64,000 nt of DNA, taken from Hyaloscypha bicolor E. Taxonomy: Eukaryota > Ascomycota > Leotiomycetes > Helotiales > Hyaloscyphaceae. This document shows positions 1 to 14,300 of this stretch, in pieces; position 1 is the first letter of the stretch, and the number at the start of each line of letters is the position of its first letter. Location: positions 1,454,014 through 1,518,013 of the forward strand of contig NW_020194558.1 in the NCBI RefSeq assembly GCF_002865645.1. The letters run 5' to 3'. Below the pieces are notes generated by a model that worked only from the letters and a program-made list of their open reading frames with translations, had not been told where the DNA came from and did no database searches. A program made the position numbers and the translations under genes.

Positions 1-389
1 GGAGATTTCCCGGTTATTATTCTATTACTTTTATTATTCGGGTTTAGGAAATATTAAACTTATTAATAGTTCTTATTATAGTACTTTATAGTAAGTTATA
101 GATTATAAAAATAAAGGTTTATATTATCTTTTCTTTTTTACTTGGCTTTAATCTATAATTAGTAAAAGTAAAGGTTTATATTATCTTCTCTTTATTACTT
201 GACTTCTTATTTATATTTACTTACGAAATTTCGAGTTCTTAAAGTTTTAATTAATTCTTACTTTTAGTATTTTCGGGTCTTTTTTTAGGATAAATATTCT
301 TATATTACTATAATTAGCTTTTAGTAAGAATAAATATTTTCGTCTTACTAAGACTTATTTATAGCTATAAGTATAAATATACTAATTCT

Positions 390-3300
390 TAATATTAGGC
401 CTTAGCTTAAAAGAATATTTCTTATAAAATACTATTATTACTTTTTATATATACTTTAGATCTTTAGTTTTATACTAGCTATTATAATCTATTATCTAGC
501 CCTTTTATTATACTAGGTAATATAGTTTCCTTTATTATATTTAATACTAGAAGTTTATAATAGCCTTAATTTCCTATTTCTTAACTTCTTTTCCTTAATT
601 ATTTAAAACAAGTTCTATTCCGGGTTCTTTTAAATTAGTATTCTTCTATAAATCCCAAGTAGATTCCCGGTATTTTATTAGGAGATTTATATAAAAGATA
701 TTATAGTATTTCTAATTTTCTAGTAATCTGAACTAGTATACTTAATAGCTAATTTTCTTATTTACCCTAAATAGTTTTACTTTCTTTAGTTCTAGCTTTT
801 TATAGGATTAGTTTGAATTTATATTCTTTATATTAAGTATTACTAGTTTACTAACTTTAAACTTTATTCTCTTATATTTTATATTATAGTACTTTATTTA
901 TATATCTTATATATAGATTAATATCTCTTTTAGCTAATTATATATCTCTTATAGTTTTCTTATTAGGTTCTTTACTAATTCTAATTTATAGTTCTATAGT
1001 TTTACTAGCTAGAAAAGTTTTATTATTTTTTTATTTATTTTAAATAGAAATAGCTTTATTAGTAAAAATAGGCTATTTCCCTATATGAATTCTGCTAGGT
1101 CTAATAGGTCTATCTAGTTTTCCTAATTAAAGTCTATAAATATTCTTAAAAAATCCTCTAATACTATATTTATTCTTTTAGTTTAGCTATTTATTTATAA
1201 ATAAAATACTATAAAGGTTTTTCTCTTTATTTCAAGAATTTTTATAAATATTTTCTAGAATACTAAGGTAAATAGCTTTACTTTATTTATTATAATATTA
1301 TCTAATATCCTGTATTTCAAAAATATATAATAAAGAAATATATATATAAATTACTTTAAGTTTATCTTTTTTTAAACTAGAATAAAGTTTCCTTTCTTTA
1401 TTAACTTATATATTATTACTAGGATTATATTATATATTACCTATTTTTCCTCTTTCTTATAAGAGAAGTTTACTAATCTCTTAAATAATAATAGGTCTAT
1501 AATAAGATCTAGTATAATAGAGCTCTAGGGTCTTTCCGGAACTAGAAGTAATTCTAATTCACCTAGTATTAGTATTTTTAAGGGCTTATTCCTTTAATAT
1601 ACTAGGTATAAGCTAATAAAGTTATCTATATTAATATTTATACCTATCTAGAATAGTAGCCTCTTTATTACTAGGATTATCCTGTCTTTTCTAAAGTAGC
1701 CTATAATTAGGCTATTATAGAATTCCCTTAAAAGGCATTTTCTTAGTTTAGTATTCTCTAATACTTATAAATAAGTTCCCTTATAGATCTATAAGCTATT
1801 TTTAAGAGTAAAGTCCTCTTTTTTCGGGTCTATATATTTCTTCTATATATTTTAGATCTTAATTACTATATTATTAAATATTTATTTCTTCTTTTCGGTT
1901 TCTTCTAAGATTTCTTTTATAAGATTATATATTATATATATGTTTTTATAACTACTACTTTATACTTATATCTTTATAATTCTTCCTAGCTCCTATAGTA
2001 TTTCTTCTCTCTCCTATTTCACTTATATATAGGCGTTTTAAACTATTATATATAGGAGGTCCGGGACCCTATCTAGCTTAATTAGGCTATTTATATCTTG
2101 CTTCCCTGAGCTTAGTAACGGCTTCTAAACTACTACTAGTTCTCTTATATAATTAGGCCTTCTTAATAGTATATTGGCCGGATTTTTTAATCCTACTCTA
2201 TATATAATTTCGAAATTAATTATAAATAGAATTACTATCTAGTAGGCTTATTATCTTATAAGTATTCTCGTTATTATAAAATACCTCAAGTTATTATAAT
2301 TCGAGATAATTATAATTTTCTCTTATATTTCTTTTAAGAAATACCTCTAGTATTTAATGCTTTCTACTATAGCTAGTAGTTCTTAATTAAAGATTAAGTA
2401 GTTAATCTCTACTAAAATAAATTTTCTCGAGTAAAATGCTATTAGATATAAGTAATAATTGTCCTATTTCTATAATATAATTCCTGCTAGTATAAAAATC
2501 GAAGTATTATATTTGAGCTATTATTTTAGTACTAGGTTGAAATATATAAGAATTAGGGTATTCTTAAATCTTTTCTTTAGGTTCTTAAAGGCTTCCGTTA
2601 TTTCTTTTATTTATTTAAATTATTATTTCCCTTTAAGTAATACTATTATTTCTAATACTACTAAGCTATACTAGTAAATAAAACGTCTATAGAAATTACA
2701 GAAATCCAGGAATACTAGGGTTTTCCTAGCTATTTCCGGAACTAGCTAGTATTAGATTATCGTAACTCGGGTTTTATTTATTTTTATTTCTTTATATAAA
2801 ATAATATATCCGAGAAATTTCACTTCTTTTATATTAAATTCATACTTCTCTAGCTTATAAAATAGGCTATACTTGTCTAGTTATTTCAGGATCTTATATA
2901 TATATTTTATATAAAGTTACTTTTTCTTTAAGAAAATTAGAATATTATCCAGATATATAATTATAAAAATATTAATAAACTCCCTAAAATATTAATTAAT
3001 ATATACTTGAAATATTACAGGCCTATTACTTAGGTTAAACGGGAATACTAGATATTTAAATAAATTAAACCTTATTCTAAATACTATTATTTATTTATAT
3101 TCTTCTTTAATTCTAATTAAATAGTATATATTCTATAGATTAAGCTTTATAAAAACTACTACTTAGCCAAGTTAGTTCAGGATTTCAGAGATTAGTAAAA
3201 TTAGGTATCTATTAGAAATAGTACTACTATTTAGGCTATAATAGTCTATATATAGTCTATAGCTTCTATCTTTCTCCCTATAAATAAGAGAAATACTACT

Positions 3301-4040
3301 ACTAGTAACTTAGATCTCTGAATTATTTCTAGTCTTAGTATTTTCTCTAGATATTTCTTTAGAATCCCTAGCTTCTCTTCTAATAGGTTATAGATTAGTT
3401 CTTATAGTAGCTTAAAGCCCGGCTTAAGAAATATCTTATAGTCAAGTTCTAGTTAGTAAAGTAAAAGCTCCTCTGTTTTGGTTTTATTAAAAACATATTT
3501 ATATTTCTTATACTTTATAAGTAATTTCGTTTCTATTTAATATTTTCCCCGGAACTCTCTAGAAATATTCTTAATTAGGTTTAGAACCTCAAAGTATATT
3601 TATAGTTCTTTATTTACTAATAGTTTATCCTTAACCCCGACCTTATTATTCTCTTCTAATAAATAAAGTATATCTAGGGCTATTACTATTTAAGCTAATA
3701 TTTCCGAGTTATACTTATTATTACTTCTTACTAGTTCTCTAGTATACTAGTTAATCTTCGGGTTATATTTCTTTAGCTATAGTAGCCCGAGTATAATATC
3801 TATTATTTTTAACTCTATTTCCCTAAATCTTATTAGTTTTAGTATATATATTTAGCTATAATTAATATTAATTTCGCAAGCTATAGTTAAAGAAGCTAGA
3901 GCTAAGACTCTGCCTTTTATATTCTTTATTACTAGGTAATATTAGCTCAAGTTACTATACTAGAGGATTTCTTGAAATTTGCTATTAATAAAATTTACTA
4001 TAGCTACTAAATTAATAATTACTTTTACTTGTACCTCTTT
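390..4040 (-). pseudogene. Gyp2 pol relic (protease-RT-RNase H-integrase-chromodomain)
   Basis: Read on the minus strand. Protease: a VAIVNFINSKF-type segment near 4000-3960 stands where a DTGA/DSGA active site is expected, the aspartate lost. A LGL-LKKYNPKI segment follows near 3780. RT: the segment resembling LRLCIDYR lies near 3250, the FPFNLSNRP segment (family: MPFGLTNAP) near 3030, and YLDNIL (family: YLDDIL) near 2940. Integrase C-terminal part: an LDLAEF-GNS segment near 1100 matches the usual AEFAYNNS region. Chromodomain: about 595-390, with the YYLVQQKG and VIIVFYKKY segments standing for YLVKWKGY and VIEDFHRR. The catalytic Asp-to-Asn changes and many stops are G->A or C->T. Protease through RT reads with few frame changes; boundaries are approximate. 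Confidence 0.75.
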
Positions 4041-5702
4041 ACTACTTTGGCTTTTTACTTTTAGTTATACTATATAAAAGTCGGGATATGTTTCTATAAG
4101 ATTAAGTAGGTTATCTTTCTATAAAATATCTCTTTATAATACGAGTACTTTAATATCTAGTAGTTATATATCCCTAGATAATTCCAGGTTTATAAGTTCC
4201 TAGTTACTTAATCTATTCGTTTCTCTTTCTTAGGTTATTATAAGTATACTATTCTTATTCTTTGTCCTATTATAATTATTTCCTAATAGTAATATAGTAC
4301 TATTAATAGGAAGTATTACTATAGGAAATATATAATAAGGGCTAGAATTATTAGTAATCTAATACTAGTATAAGGCATATTTCGTTAGATTATTAGATAA
4401 TAAGGGCTCTCTCTATATTTCCATTACCTTAGTTATTAGGGGGGCTTATCTTTTCCCCGGTATTTGTCTATAAAGTATCTATCTAGGCTATTAGTATTTA
4501 AAGTATAGCTTTTCTTTCTATATTTTCTTTCTCTAGTCTATAGAAATATCTGGAAACAAGGTCTCCTTATACTTACTATTCAAATTCGAGTTTCCTAAGG
4601 CTAGTCCTAAGGGATTCCGGGAAGCTTAAGGTATTATATTTAATCCAGACGCCAGTAGATCAAATTCTACTCTATAATCTCGGCGGGGTTATACTTGTCC
4701 CGGTAAAGGGCCTAGTATTACATTATTAACTAGGAAAAGTCTGGCTATTATATATAGGAACTTCTTTGTAGTAAAGGCTACTTATTTAAGTCTAGTATAT
4801 ATTTAGGGAATTATTCTATTTAAGCTAATAAATATTCTCTTAAGAATTAGCTTTATAAGCTTTAATTAGTAGTTTGACTATATGGCCCTCTTCTTATAGC
4901 CCTATAATATATCTTATATCTTGAGTTCAAAATAGTTTATAAAGTCTTAGACTAATTAGTTTTTAAATATCTTATATCTTTATATTCTTAGATCGGCTTT
5001 AATTATAGTATTTCTTAGTCTATATTCCTTAAATAACCATGTCTTGAATTAGACCTAGTTATTAAATTTCGCTATGTCTTGAGATAATCTATTAAGTCTA
5101 GCTATTATTACTCTTAATTTAATTAATTATATAAGGTAATCTCGTACTATAAGAGCTTGGATTACCGGATTAGTAACGTGCTTAGCTACTAAGTAATTCT
5201 CTACTTCTATAATCTATAGGCAAATATTATTCTTAGGTAAGATAAAGATAAACGGTGCCTTGGCCCGGGGATAATCCCGGGTTATAATAGGGTAATAGCT
5301 ATAATTAGTAGCTAGTATTCTGGGGTCAGGTCTAATTACGGTATTAAAGAATATTAGGGGGCCTCGGATACTTAATAGTAATTATCTAATTATCTGGCTT
5401 CTAGGATATTAGGTTTAGGCTAGCAGGCCTCCGCTTATAAAAGGAAATATACTATTAGGATATCCGCCTTTTATCTATCTCTATTCTATTACTAGAATTC
5501 TTCTTTCTAACTCCCGATTTATTTCCCGAGTTATTATAAGTTCCTTTTCCTTTTCTATAATTAATCTCTATAATATTATTAATTACGGGAAGGAGCGAGA
5601 GAAGTAAGAAATATAGTAAACCTTAATACTTGGTCTGGGAGATCCAGAGGGGATATTTGCCATATTATCTCGGACTTGATTCATACTATCTATATTGCTC
5701 AT
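4041..5702 (-). pseudogene. Gyp2 gag relic
   Basis: This stretch lies upstream of the protease on the minus strand, where gag belongs. An ATG at 5702 opens a frame beginning MSNIDSMNQVRDNM that soon meets stops. I could not place a clear capsid domain. A possible degenerate zinc knuckle lies near 4500-4450 but is not convincing. The call rests mainly on position in the element; the start codon is a guess. Confidence 0.45.
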
Positions 5703-6200
5703 TATTCCGGGTTATACTATTTGACTTTCTAGTATATTTTCTTCGAATTCTTTTGCTACTTTTTTAATCCGCTATAGACTTTCTAGCTTGCGGGTCCTCT
5801 GAGGATTTGCCTCCTGACCCTTTAACTACTAATGTTATAGAGCTAGTATAATTGCTCCGAAGTTCATGTAACTCTTCTTTGACTACTCGATTTCTCCGGG
5901 AAGCATTCCGGGGGAATGGGATAAATCTGGTAATTTCCTGTAATACGTTACTATCTATTATACTTGGCGAATTAAGTAATTATATACAGGTACTAAATTA
6001 CCGTACTGACTCCAAAAGGGAAGTTTCAGAGTATAATAGTAGTTACTAAAAGGGCAGCGAGTCAGGGAGCAATCCAAAGTAGTATTATAACTAAAACTTG
6101 AGAAGGCAAGTAAGTTATGGGAGGTGCGAAGCCTTATGGGCTTGCATACGGACCATATATACGCACGTGCTTGCTAGAATGCTTGGGCACTCTATAATAA
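5703..6200 (-). other. Gyp2 leader and possible 5' LTR remnant
   Basis: This stretch is less AT-rich than its surroundings and keeps CpG-containing words (for example near 5860-5910 and 6100-6190), including a CACGTG-like ACGCACGTGC near 6160. It lies upstream of gag, where the 5' LTR and leader should be. I found no matching second LTR in the window, so the LTR identity is inferred. A 65-codon plus-strand open frame at 5852-6049 runs against the element and is taken as chance. Confidence 0.35.
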
Positions 6201-7107
6201 AACTTATAAGCTATTTAATATTATCTAAAATTAATAAAAAATAAAATAAGAATATATTTTATTTTAAAAATACCTTGAATTTATAAGCCGGAATTAATTT
6301 AATAATAATATAAAAAGAAATAGAACTAGTATAAGCTATATTTATAATAATTAGAAGCTTGAGAAAAGAGCTTTAAAAGAATATTAAAGAAAAGTAGTTT
6401 AATTAGAGATTCTAAAGTTAATAGAAAAAAGAGCTTTATATAAAACTTTCTGAAATTTAGTAATTTAGAGAAATAATATATATTAAATCTATTATAATAT
6501 AGTAAGTCATATTTTATTAAAATTGCTTTATTTTAATAATTTTAATATTTTAGTTATATAATAAAGGCTAGAGCCTTTTATATATAACTTATAGGAATTA
6601 TATAAGAAAACTAGTTTTTTTTATAATTCTAAATAATACTTCCTTTTCTATATTTAATTAATTAAGCTTTTATATATTATATATTATTTATATTTTACTA
6701 TTTATACTTTTAATTCTATTATTTTACTATTAAGTTATGTTTTATACTTTAATATACTTTATATAAATTTTTATTTTATTATAGTTTTTCTTTTATATAT
6801 TTTATAATAAATAATATAAAGAAATTAAAACTTTATAATTAAAGTAATATTTTTATAAAGTTCTAAAGAATTTCTATAAGGCGAATTATTAGCTTAATAA
6901 ATTTAAAGAAAAAAGAGTTATTATAATATTTTAAGTCTAAAGCTAAAATATTAAGAATATATAAATATTAATATTAATATTTTATATTAATTTCTAATAT
7001 ATTTAATATTTTAAATATAAGTTAGTTATAAGATATAGTTATTAGTATAATATATAAAAGTAATAAGAATAGAAACTAATTATTAAAAGATAATATATAT
7101 AACTAAT
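6201..7107. other. Very AT-rich stretch, no feature recognised
   Basis: I see no open frame of use, no LTR and no terminal repeat here. It is nearly all A/T with a few short CpG islands. It may be a strongly RIPed relic of an older element, or target DNA between Gyp2 and LINE-C. Confidence 0.6.
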
Positions 7108-7188
7108 CTTTTTTCGGATTTTTTATTCTTTTTATTCTTATTTAAGAACTTTATTTACTTTTAGAACTTATTTAATATATCTAATTTA

Positions 7189-7345
7189 TATTAAATACAG
7201 TTATATAATATATTATATATATATAACTATATATAAGGCTAACTAGCCTATATAGATATATATATAAGGTGGGCTTTACCTATTTTCTATTTTATAAGAA
7301 ATTAATTAAAATCTAACTTACTTATATATATATATTCATTTAATA
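7189..7345 (+). repeat. Cop1-A 5' LTR
   Basis: 157 bp, starting TATTAAA and ending TTTAATA. These ends are what RIP would leave of TGTTAAA and TTTAACA, the usual TG...CA form with a short inverted repeat. The body matches the LTRs at 21358, 26852 and 54447, including the block AGGCTAACTAGCCTATA. Confidence 0.85.
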
Positions 7346-10300
7346 AGTTCTAAGCCCGGCGACTTCTATAAAACTAAGTTACCTAATTCAATTATTATTT
7401 TATAAACGGATAATTCTAATCTAAAGATATTTAGCTTTATAAGCCTCTATATTAAATTAAATTAAGGATATAAATCCTTTAATTACTATTAAAATTACTG
7501 AGATATTAGATTCCTTTCTTATTTCAGGAAATAATAAATATAATTCTCTAGATATATTCGGATTTATTTAGTAATCTATATTTTATATAAAAAGAATTAA
7601 TACGAGCTTTCTCTTATTTCCGAAGCTAATAGATTAATTATTCTTATAAGCTATTTTATTTCCTAACCTCCCGATATTAGAGTTTTCTATTAGTTTAAGA
7701 GCTATATAAATACTAAGATACTAGTAGACCTAATAATATAGTTCTAGTAAACCTTAATTAATAAGAATTCTAATATTTCAATTTCTAAACTTATTTATTT
7801 CTTTTATTAACTAATTTCTCTATCTCACTTAACTAATAATAGAATAAATAGTTAAAAAGCTAATAGCCCAAGAGTTATAAGTAGTTTTAAAGCGGGTATT
7901 TCTTATAGATAAAATATTTATCTTATTAAAAAATACTTGAACTTATAGAATTATTTAATTATAAGATATATTTCTTTTCTAACCTGACTTATTTCCTTAT
8001 TATATATATATCTTTATTAATACTCTAATTAAATCCTTTAATACTAAATCTAATTAAAACTCTAATTCTAATTATACTAATTTAGAAATTGAATCTTCTT
8101 CTTCTAAATATACTTATCTAGATACTAAGGCCTTAAGCTTTCCGAGCCCTAGATCTCTATTACTTATATTCCTTTTTAGTTATTAAGTTAAGACCTGAAA
8201 TATGAATATATAAGAAAAATTTAACCAAAAAATTATTAAATATTATATAACTTTAACTAAACCAGATTAATAATACCTCTATTAAATACTTTATATCTAA
8301 TTATTTAACTAAACGAGTAATATTTAGTAATAGCTTTAGAAACTAGATTATTTGCCTCTTTAGCTCTTATTATTATTCCGGAACTTAATAAATTTAACTA
8401 GATTAACTAGTATTAAAGAATTAATAATGCCCTTATTAATAAGAACTATTTTTACTAGAAGCTCCTAAATAGAATTCTTTCTAGACTAGTTAGACTTATA
8501 GAACCTCCTGCTAAAATATAGGAAATTTACTAAGCCTAATTTAATAAATAAAAGAAACTTTAAGTTTAAGAGAAAAGTATTATAAGTAGTAAACTTAGTC
8601 TAATTATTTTCCTTTATACTAAAATAAAAAAAATATAATCTTATAAAAAATACATAAGAATCTAATCTCAAGCTACTTTTTATCTTTTTTAAAAAGTAAT
8701 TTTACTTATAAAATATTATTACTTTTAAATATCTTTAAAGTAATTTTCTTAATTTTTATTTTAATAATTATACTAATATTATAAAATATAATAATATATT
8801 TATAAAACTTAATAATAAACTATTTCTCTTTTCTAAAAGCACCTAATTACCTATATTCTAAATAATAGAGCTATATCTAAATAATCTCCTATTTATATAT
8901 AATATCTTTAAATTATACTAGATCTCTTATAATAATTTTTATTAATATAGCTAAAATAAATATAATTCTCTCTAAACTCATATAAGTTATATAAAGAAAA
9001 AAAGCTCTAATATAATAACTATTTAGCTAAACTATCTTTCTATTATATATAAATTAAAGAGATAAAACAGATATTAAGTATAAATATTAGGGAAAACTAT
9101 ATTATACTAAAATAGAATATATAATTAAGTATTCTTATTTAAAAACTGCCTTTAAGAAACGTTTTAAGAAGAAACGAGAATATTAAGAAAAGAAACGAAT
9201 AGAATAGAAATCAAAATTATTCTCTAGAAACTAATTTACTCCTAAATAAAAAGAGCCCTTAATAATTACTTATAAATACCTGGCTATTTATAGATATACT
9301 ATATTATAATTCGAGCCTATTTTCTAATTTAATAATTAGTAATTATAGAAGCTATAGTAGCTCTTCTTATAAGTTAATTATATCTAATAAAATAAGACTA
9401 TTCTATAGCCAAAGCTAGTAACTAATATATATTCTTAATTATAGTATAAAAACCTATAGACTCGAGCCTATATATATATTTTAGCCCTGCTTTAATATAT
9501 GGCTTTACTTATATTAGGTATTATTTTACTAGTACTTTTACTAGCCTTAATTATATAGAATAGCTATAAGACATTTTTCTAAGTCTTACTTCTATTTATA
9601 TAGCTATATCTTTAAATATCTTTTCTTTAGACCCCGGAGTTCCCGCTATTTATATTCTTTAATACCTTAATTATTAAGTTCCTAATACTCTCTAGTAAAA
9701 CCTACCGAGTATTATAATCTCTTATACTTAGCTTACTTACGGCTGTATTTATCCTTAATAGTAGCTATATCTAATATATATTCTATAAATAAGAATTCTT
9801 TGAATTAATTAAATTACTAGATAATAGAGAAATTAATTAAATTACGGGTATTAGTAAATATAGCCTAGTATTATAAGAGAAAGAAATAGTAGTTCTACTA
9901 GTTCAGATAATAAAAGGGAATTTTAGATAGCTATAAATACCTAATATTATTTTCTGTTCGGATCTTGAAATAAATTTCTTATTATATCTTAACTTTATTT
10001 AGAAGAATATAAAGATATAGCTTAATAAATATAAAGCTATTCTCGAGATTAAAAAGAATAGACTAGTTATATTTATAGCCTCTATCTTATATAACTTCTT
10101 CTGCCTTAATATTAATCTCTTAATACTTAAGAAACGAATCTAATAGCCCGGATATAATTAGAAAATCTATAATCTATACTAAAAGTAATAAGCCTATATT
10201 ATTTATTTTAAAGAAGCCTTCTATTCACTCAAGCTAGTATAGCAAATATTCTAGTATTAAGTACTTATAGTATTTATTATAAAATAAGTATATATTATAT

Positions 10301-11104
10301 AATATAAATAGCTTAGATATTTTAATAAAGAAAATCTAGTTAAACTTAAGAATATAATAAAGAATATAGATTTTTATAAGCCTCTAATACTTTATATTTA
10401 TAAAGCTTGCCTTAAAAGCCATATAATAAAAATATCTTATAAAGGGTATTATATTATAAAATATAAATCCGAATTACTAGCCAAATTCAAGTTCTTCTAA
10501 TAATTTTACTATAAATAAATTATATAATTACAGATAAATAATAGGAGAAAATTTATTTTTAAGGCTTTTTAGCTTTATCTTATAAAAACGGGAATCTACT
10601 TTAAACTATTTATATTATATAACTCGGAAATAAATAGAGTTATAAAGAGAATTAGATAAATACTATAAACTAGGTATTATTAAAACACTTTTAAAAAGCT
10701 CTAAATTCTCGAGTAAATAATAGCCCGAACTACTCTAAACTATAATCTATTTCTATATATAATAACTCTATAGTACTTTTAATATAATACCTTTCTAAAT
10801 AAAGAACCTCTATAAACTATTTATTAATTACTTTTATATTATTAGGTTCTATACCTAGTTTATAGCTAGTAAATAAAATAAAAAGAAGCCAAAGAAAAAT
10901 TAAATAATAAAGAAATATCTTATTAGATATAAAGGTAATAATATTTACTAGATTCTTATAAATAATAATTATATATTTAAGGCCCATATTATATATATTA
11001 TAGAAAAGCGCCCTATATTTATCTAGAAGAAGTTTCTTGAATTCGGGCCTAATATTTATTCTAATATAATATTATATCTATAATTCTCTAAGCCTATAAC
11101 TAGC
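7346..11104 (+). pseudogene. Cop1-A gag and integrase relic
   Basis: The sequence runs parallel to 27013-30895 of Cop1-B with numerous C->T and G->A differences. The integrase segment (about 10440-10680) keeps the LQIDN-REFIF type core near 10530, standing for the copia TDNG-EF motif, followed by LYNSEINRVIKRI. Relative to Cop1-B it lacks about 125 bp (Cop1-B about 30114-30240), which removes the N-terminal catalytic-core segment. It stops at 11104, where the poly-T end of LINE-E begins. Confidence 0.7.
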
Positions 11105-11336
11105 TTTTTTTTTTTTTTTTTTTTTTCCTTTTAACGTACTTTATTAGTTTAGAACTATGTAGCACGGCTAGCTAAGCTAGCGTGAGTCTCAGTAGCTTAT
11201 ATGCAGGCCCAAATTCCAATATAGGTAGTAAATAGTTGGGGACATACCCCTGAAATAAAAACTTAAGGAAATAAAGAAAAAATGAATATAAATCGCAATT
11301 CCTCCCCTACTCCCTATTTCCCTTTTCCCTTTTTCC

Positions 11337-14300
11337 CTATTCCCCTTCTCCAATTTCCTCCCCTATTTCCTCCCCAATTTCCTCCCTTATTTCCACTTCT
11401 TCCACTTCTTCCACTTCTTCCACTTCTTCCACTTCTTCCACTTCTTCCACTTCTTCCACTTCCACGCTTCGCTCAATATGCCATTTTCTTGTGCATATAC
11501 TAGTTTCTTTTAAGAATACTAGTATATTTAATATCCCAATTTCCGTATATAATAGTAGTCATAGGTTAAAAGTACTAGCTTCTAAGCTCCCTTTAAATAG
11601 ACTAAACAGTCTGAGTCGTTCCTCCCTATATAGCGTGCAGTATAAAAGGAGGTGCTTTGCATTCTCAGTCTTTCCGCATTTGCATTTATTATTAGATATT
11701 ATATTTAGCCTATATAAATAGGACTTTAAATATCCGTGGCCTAGCTTTAGCTGGAAGAAGGCACTAGCTAGGGGCCTAAATGTTCCAGAAGGTAGGTTTA
11801 TCTTTCTGGATACTTTCCACGGATATATATTACTATATGATTCTAGCTAGGTTTTCGGTTTAGTATAAGATTCTAAAAGTAGTTTGTACTCTAGTTTCTT
11901 AACTTTATTAATTTTAATCCCTAGGAAAGCAAAGGAGATTTTTACTAATTCAGGTTCTAATATAGGAGAAGTAGTGCCTAGCTTAGCTAGTATATCTGCT
12001 TCTTCGTTCCCTATTATGTCCATATACCCTAGAACCCAGATTAGTTCTATATTAGCTTCTTTAGCTTTAAGGGCCTTAGTAGCTAATATAGCTCTAATCT
12101 ATTAACTTTGACCGGGCTTATTAGAAGGAGTTTTTAGTCTTAGTAAACTAGCTTGGTTATCTATATAGATATTAAAAAGCTCTCCTCTCTTTGCTTTGCT
12201 ACTAGCATATTTAATAGCCCTAGTAACGCCTTCTAGTTCTCCGTTATAGACTATAGTACTAGCTCCTATATTCTGGCTTTCTCTATATTTAGCTATAACC
12301 GGAATATAAGGAGTTTCGTAACTATAAACTACGAGCCCTAGGCCTACTCCGATTCCTTTTTTAGTTTGAGATCTATTTATATATATAGATAGTATGAAGC
12401 TACTATTATATAAAGTCTTTAGGTAGAAATTATATAATATAGTAGTTTCTTTCTTTGGCTCTTTTAATATAGTAATTTTATAAGGCACTTCTTTATTCCA
12501 GGGAGCGAAATAGAAGTGTCTTATAGTCTCTAGATTTCTAGGGTCTACTAGATTACTAATAGAATTTACTATAGTTTCTATTTGAGACTTTTTAGCCAAG
12601 TAATCTCGCTTTAGATTAGTATTTAGACTATAAATAGAGTTTATATCAGATTCTATTACTTCTAAATCTCTAGATCTTTGGAAGAACTTCTCGAATTCTA
12701 GTCTAATAGGGTATTTTAGACTTAGTTTAAGGATACGGAAGGCATATTAATATCAATTATGGTTTAGCCTTATAATAAGTAAAACTAAAGCTAATTCGAC
12801 CTTTATAGAAATAATAGGAGCAGTTTTGAATACTCCTAGGGTTTTCCTTAGGGCTAGGTTTTGAATCGCCTATAAAGGCCGAATTTGAGCTTTGCTTTTA
12901 GTTTTCTACTATAGTATAGAACTATAGTCTATTATACTAGTAATACAGGCTAAATATAGCTGTCTAATTATAAAAGGGAATAAGCTATATAATATATTCA
13001 TAAGTCTTTATACCCTATAAAAGGCTTATTTTGCTTTGGATGCCCTATAGGCTATATGTTCCTTAAATCTGAGATTTTCATCGAAATAGATCCCTAGCCA
13101 TTTGACTACTTTACTAGGGGAAACTAGTTCCCTATTAGGTAGTTTTAGACTAGGCTTATTTTTGGAATTATTAAAATAAATAAGCTCTGTTTTATCTATA
13201 TTAAAGCTAATAGTATTCTTTTTCCCTAAGTTAACTATATCCTTTACTTCCCGTTCTAGGGTCTTTATATTCTTTTTAAGACTTTTAGAAGCGGTAGTAA
13301 GGGATATATTATCTAAATAGGATCTGAATTTAATATTTGCCGACTTAAATAAGTCTCGGATATAAATAAGAAATAATATAGGAGATATAGGGCTATCTTA
13401 TAGAATACTAGTAAGTATAGACCTAAATACTTCCATACTATTATTAAAAGCTAGTTGTAATACTCGGTTATCTAGGAATAATAATACCCAGAGAATAAGG
13501 CTAGTAGGTAGTAATAAACTAATTATGATCTATAATAGCCTATTCTTGAATATGTAATCGAAGGCGCTTTTAATATCTAGGAAGAAAGTACTAGTTTTTA
13601 GCTTATAGGACTTATTTAATTCTATTTTATTTTATAATAGTAAAGCAGTATTAATAGCTGACTTATAGAGCCTATCTCCTATTTGGGAGTAATATAGTAG
13701 GTTATTAGTCTCGGCTAAATAGCTAAGTCGCCTAGCTAGTATTCTCTCAAAAACCTTTCCTAAGTAATTAAGTAAGGAAATAACTCGATATATTTTGGGT
13801 AAGAAATAGTTTGGTTTCCCTGATTTCTTTAGAATAAAGCTAGTAGCTTATTTCTAGACTTTAGAGTAATATCCCTTATTAATAAATAAGAAGTATAGCC
13901 TATAAAAGATATCTGGAGAAGCTCTATAAATATAGACTATAATTTCTTAAGTAACTAAGTCTAGTCTAGGGGTTTTCCCTTTTATTTTAGAGATATAGGC
14001 TTATTCTAGCTCTATTTTAGATAAAATAGGCCAGTCCTACTTTAAGCTAGGCCTATAATCTATTAGACTAATAGGTACTATAATAGGAGGGAGTGGGAAA
14101 AGCACAGTTCTAAAGATATTATACTTCTTTTAGAAAGTCGATTTTAGCTCATTTGAACTATTATTTAAGATACTAGAAATAGATTAATATATAGTATCTT
14201 TAGTATATTTCATAGCTTTAAAAATTGACTAGGAGTCTTTATTCTCTAAGAACTTGTTTTAGTATACTAGCTTAGTACTCTTAATAGTATTAAAATAGGT

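Larger units (their letters stand above)
1..6200 (-). mobile_element. Gyp2: Ty3/gypsy chromovirus relic, 3' end cut by window edge
   Basis: On the minus strand the order gag, protease, reverse transcriptase, RNase H, integrase, chromodomain can be followed from about 5702 down to about 390. That order and the C-terminal chromodomain are typical of Ty3/gypsy chromoviruses. Stops fall at former Gln and Trp codons, as expected from RIP. I could not delimit either LTR: the 3' LTR should lie left of about 380 and partly outside the window, and the 5' LTR should lie within about 5850-6200. It shares no obvious LTR sequence with Gyp1, so it is probably a different family. Not active. Confidence 0.8.

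Noticed and set aside
2459..2674. 71-codon plus-strand open frame
   Set aside because: Runs against the Gyp2 pol relic, in the RNase H/RT region. It is low-complexity and Tyr/Ile-rich, as expected by chance in AT-rich RIPed DNA.
5852..6049. 65-codon plus-strand open frame
   Set aside because: Opposite to Gyp2 gag and leader; no recognisable feature.
11282..11503. 73-codon Pro/Leu-rich plus-strand frame
   Set aside because: Antisense reading of the LINE-E tail minisatellite and 3' UTR.
11491..12105. Two plus-strand open frames (11491-11721, 11884-12105)
   Set aside because: Antisense to LINE-E ORF2, whose minus-strand frame continues through both.
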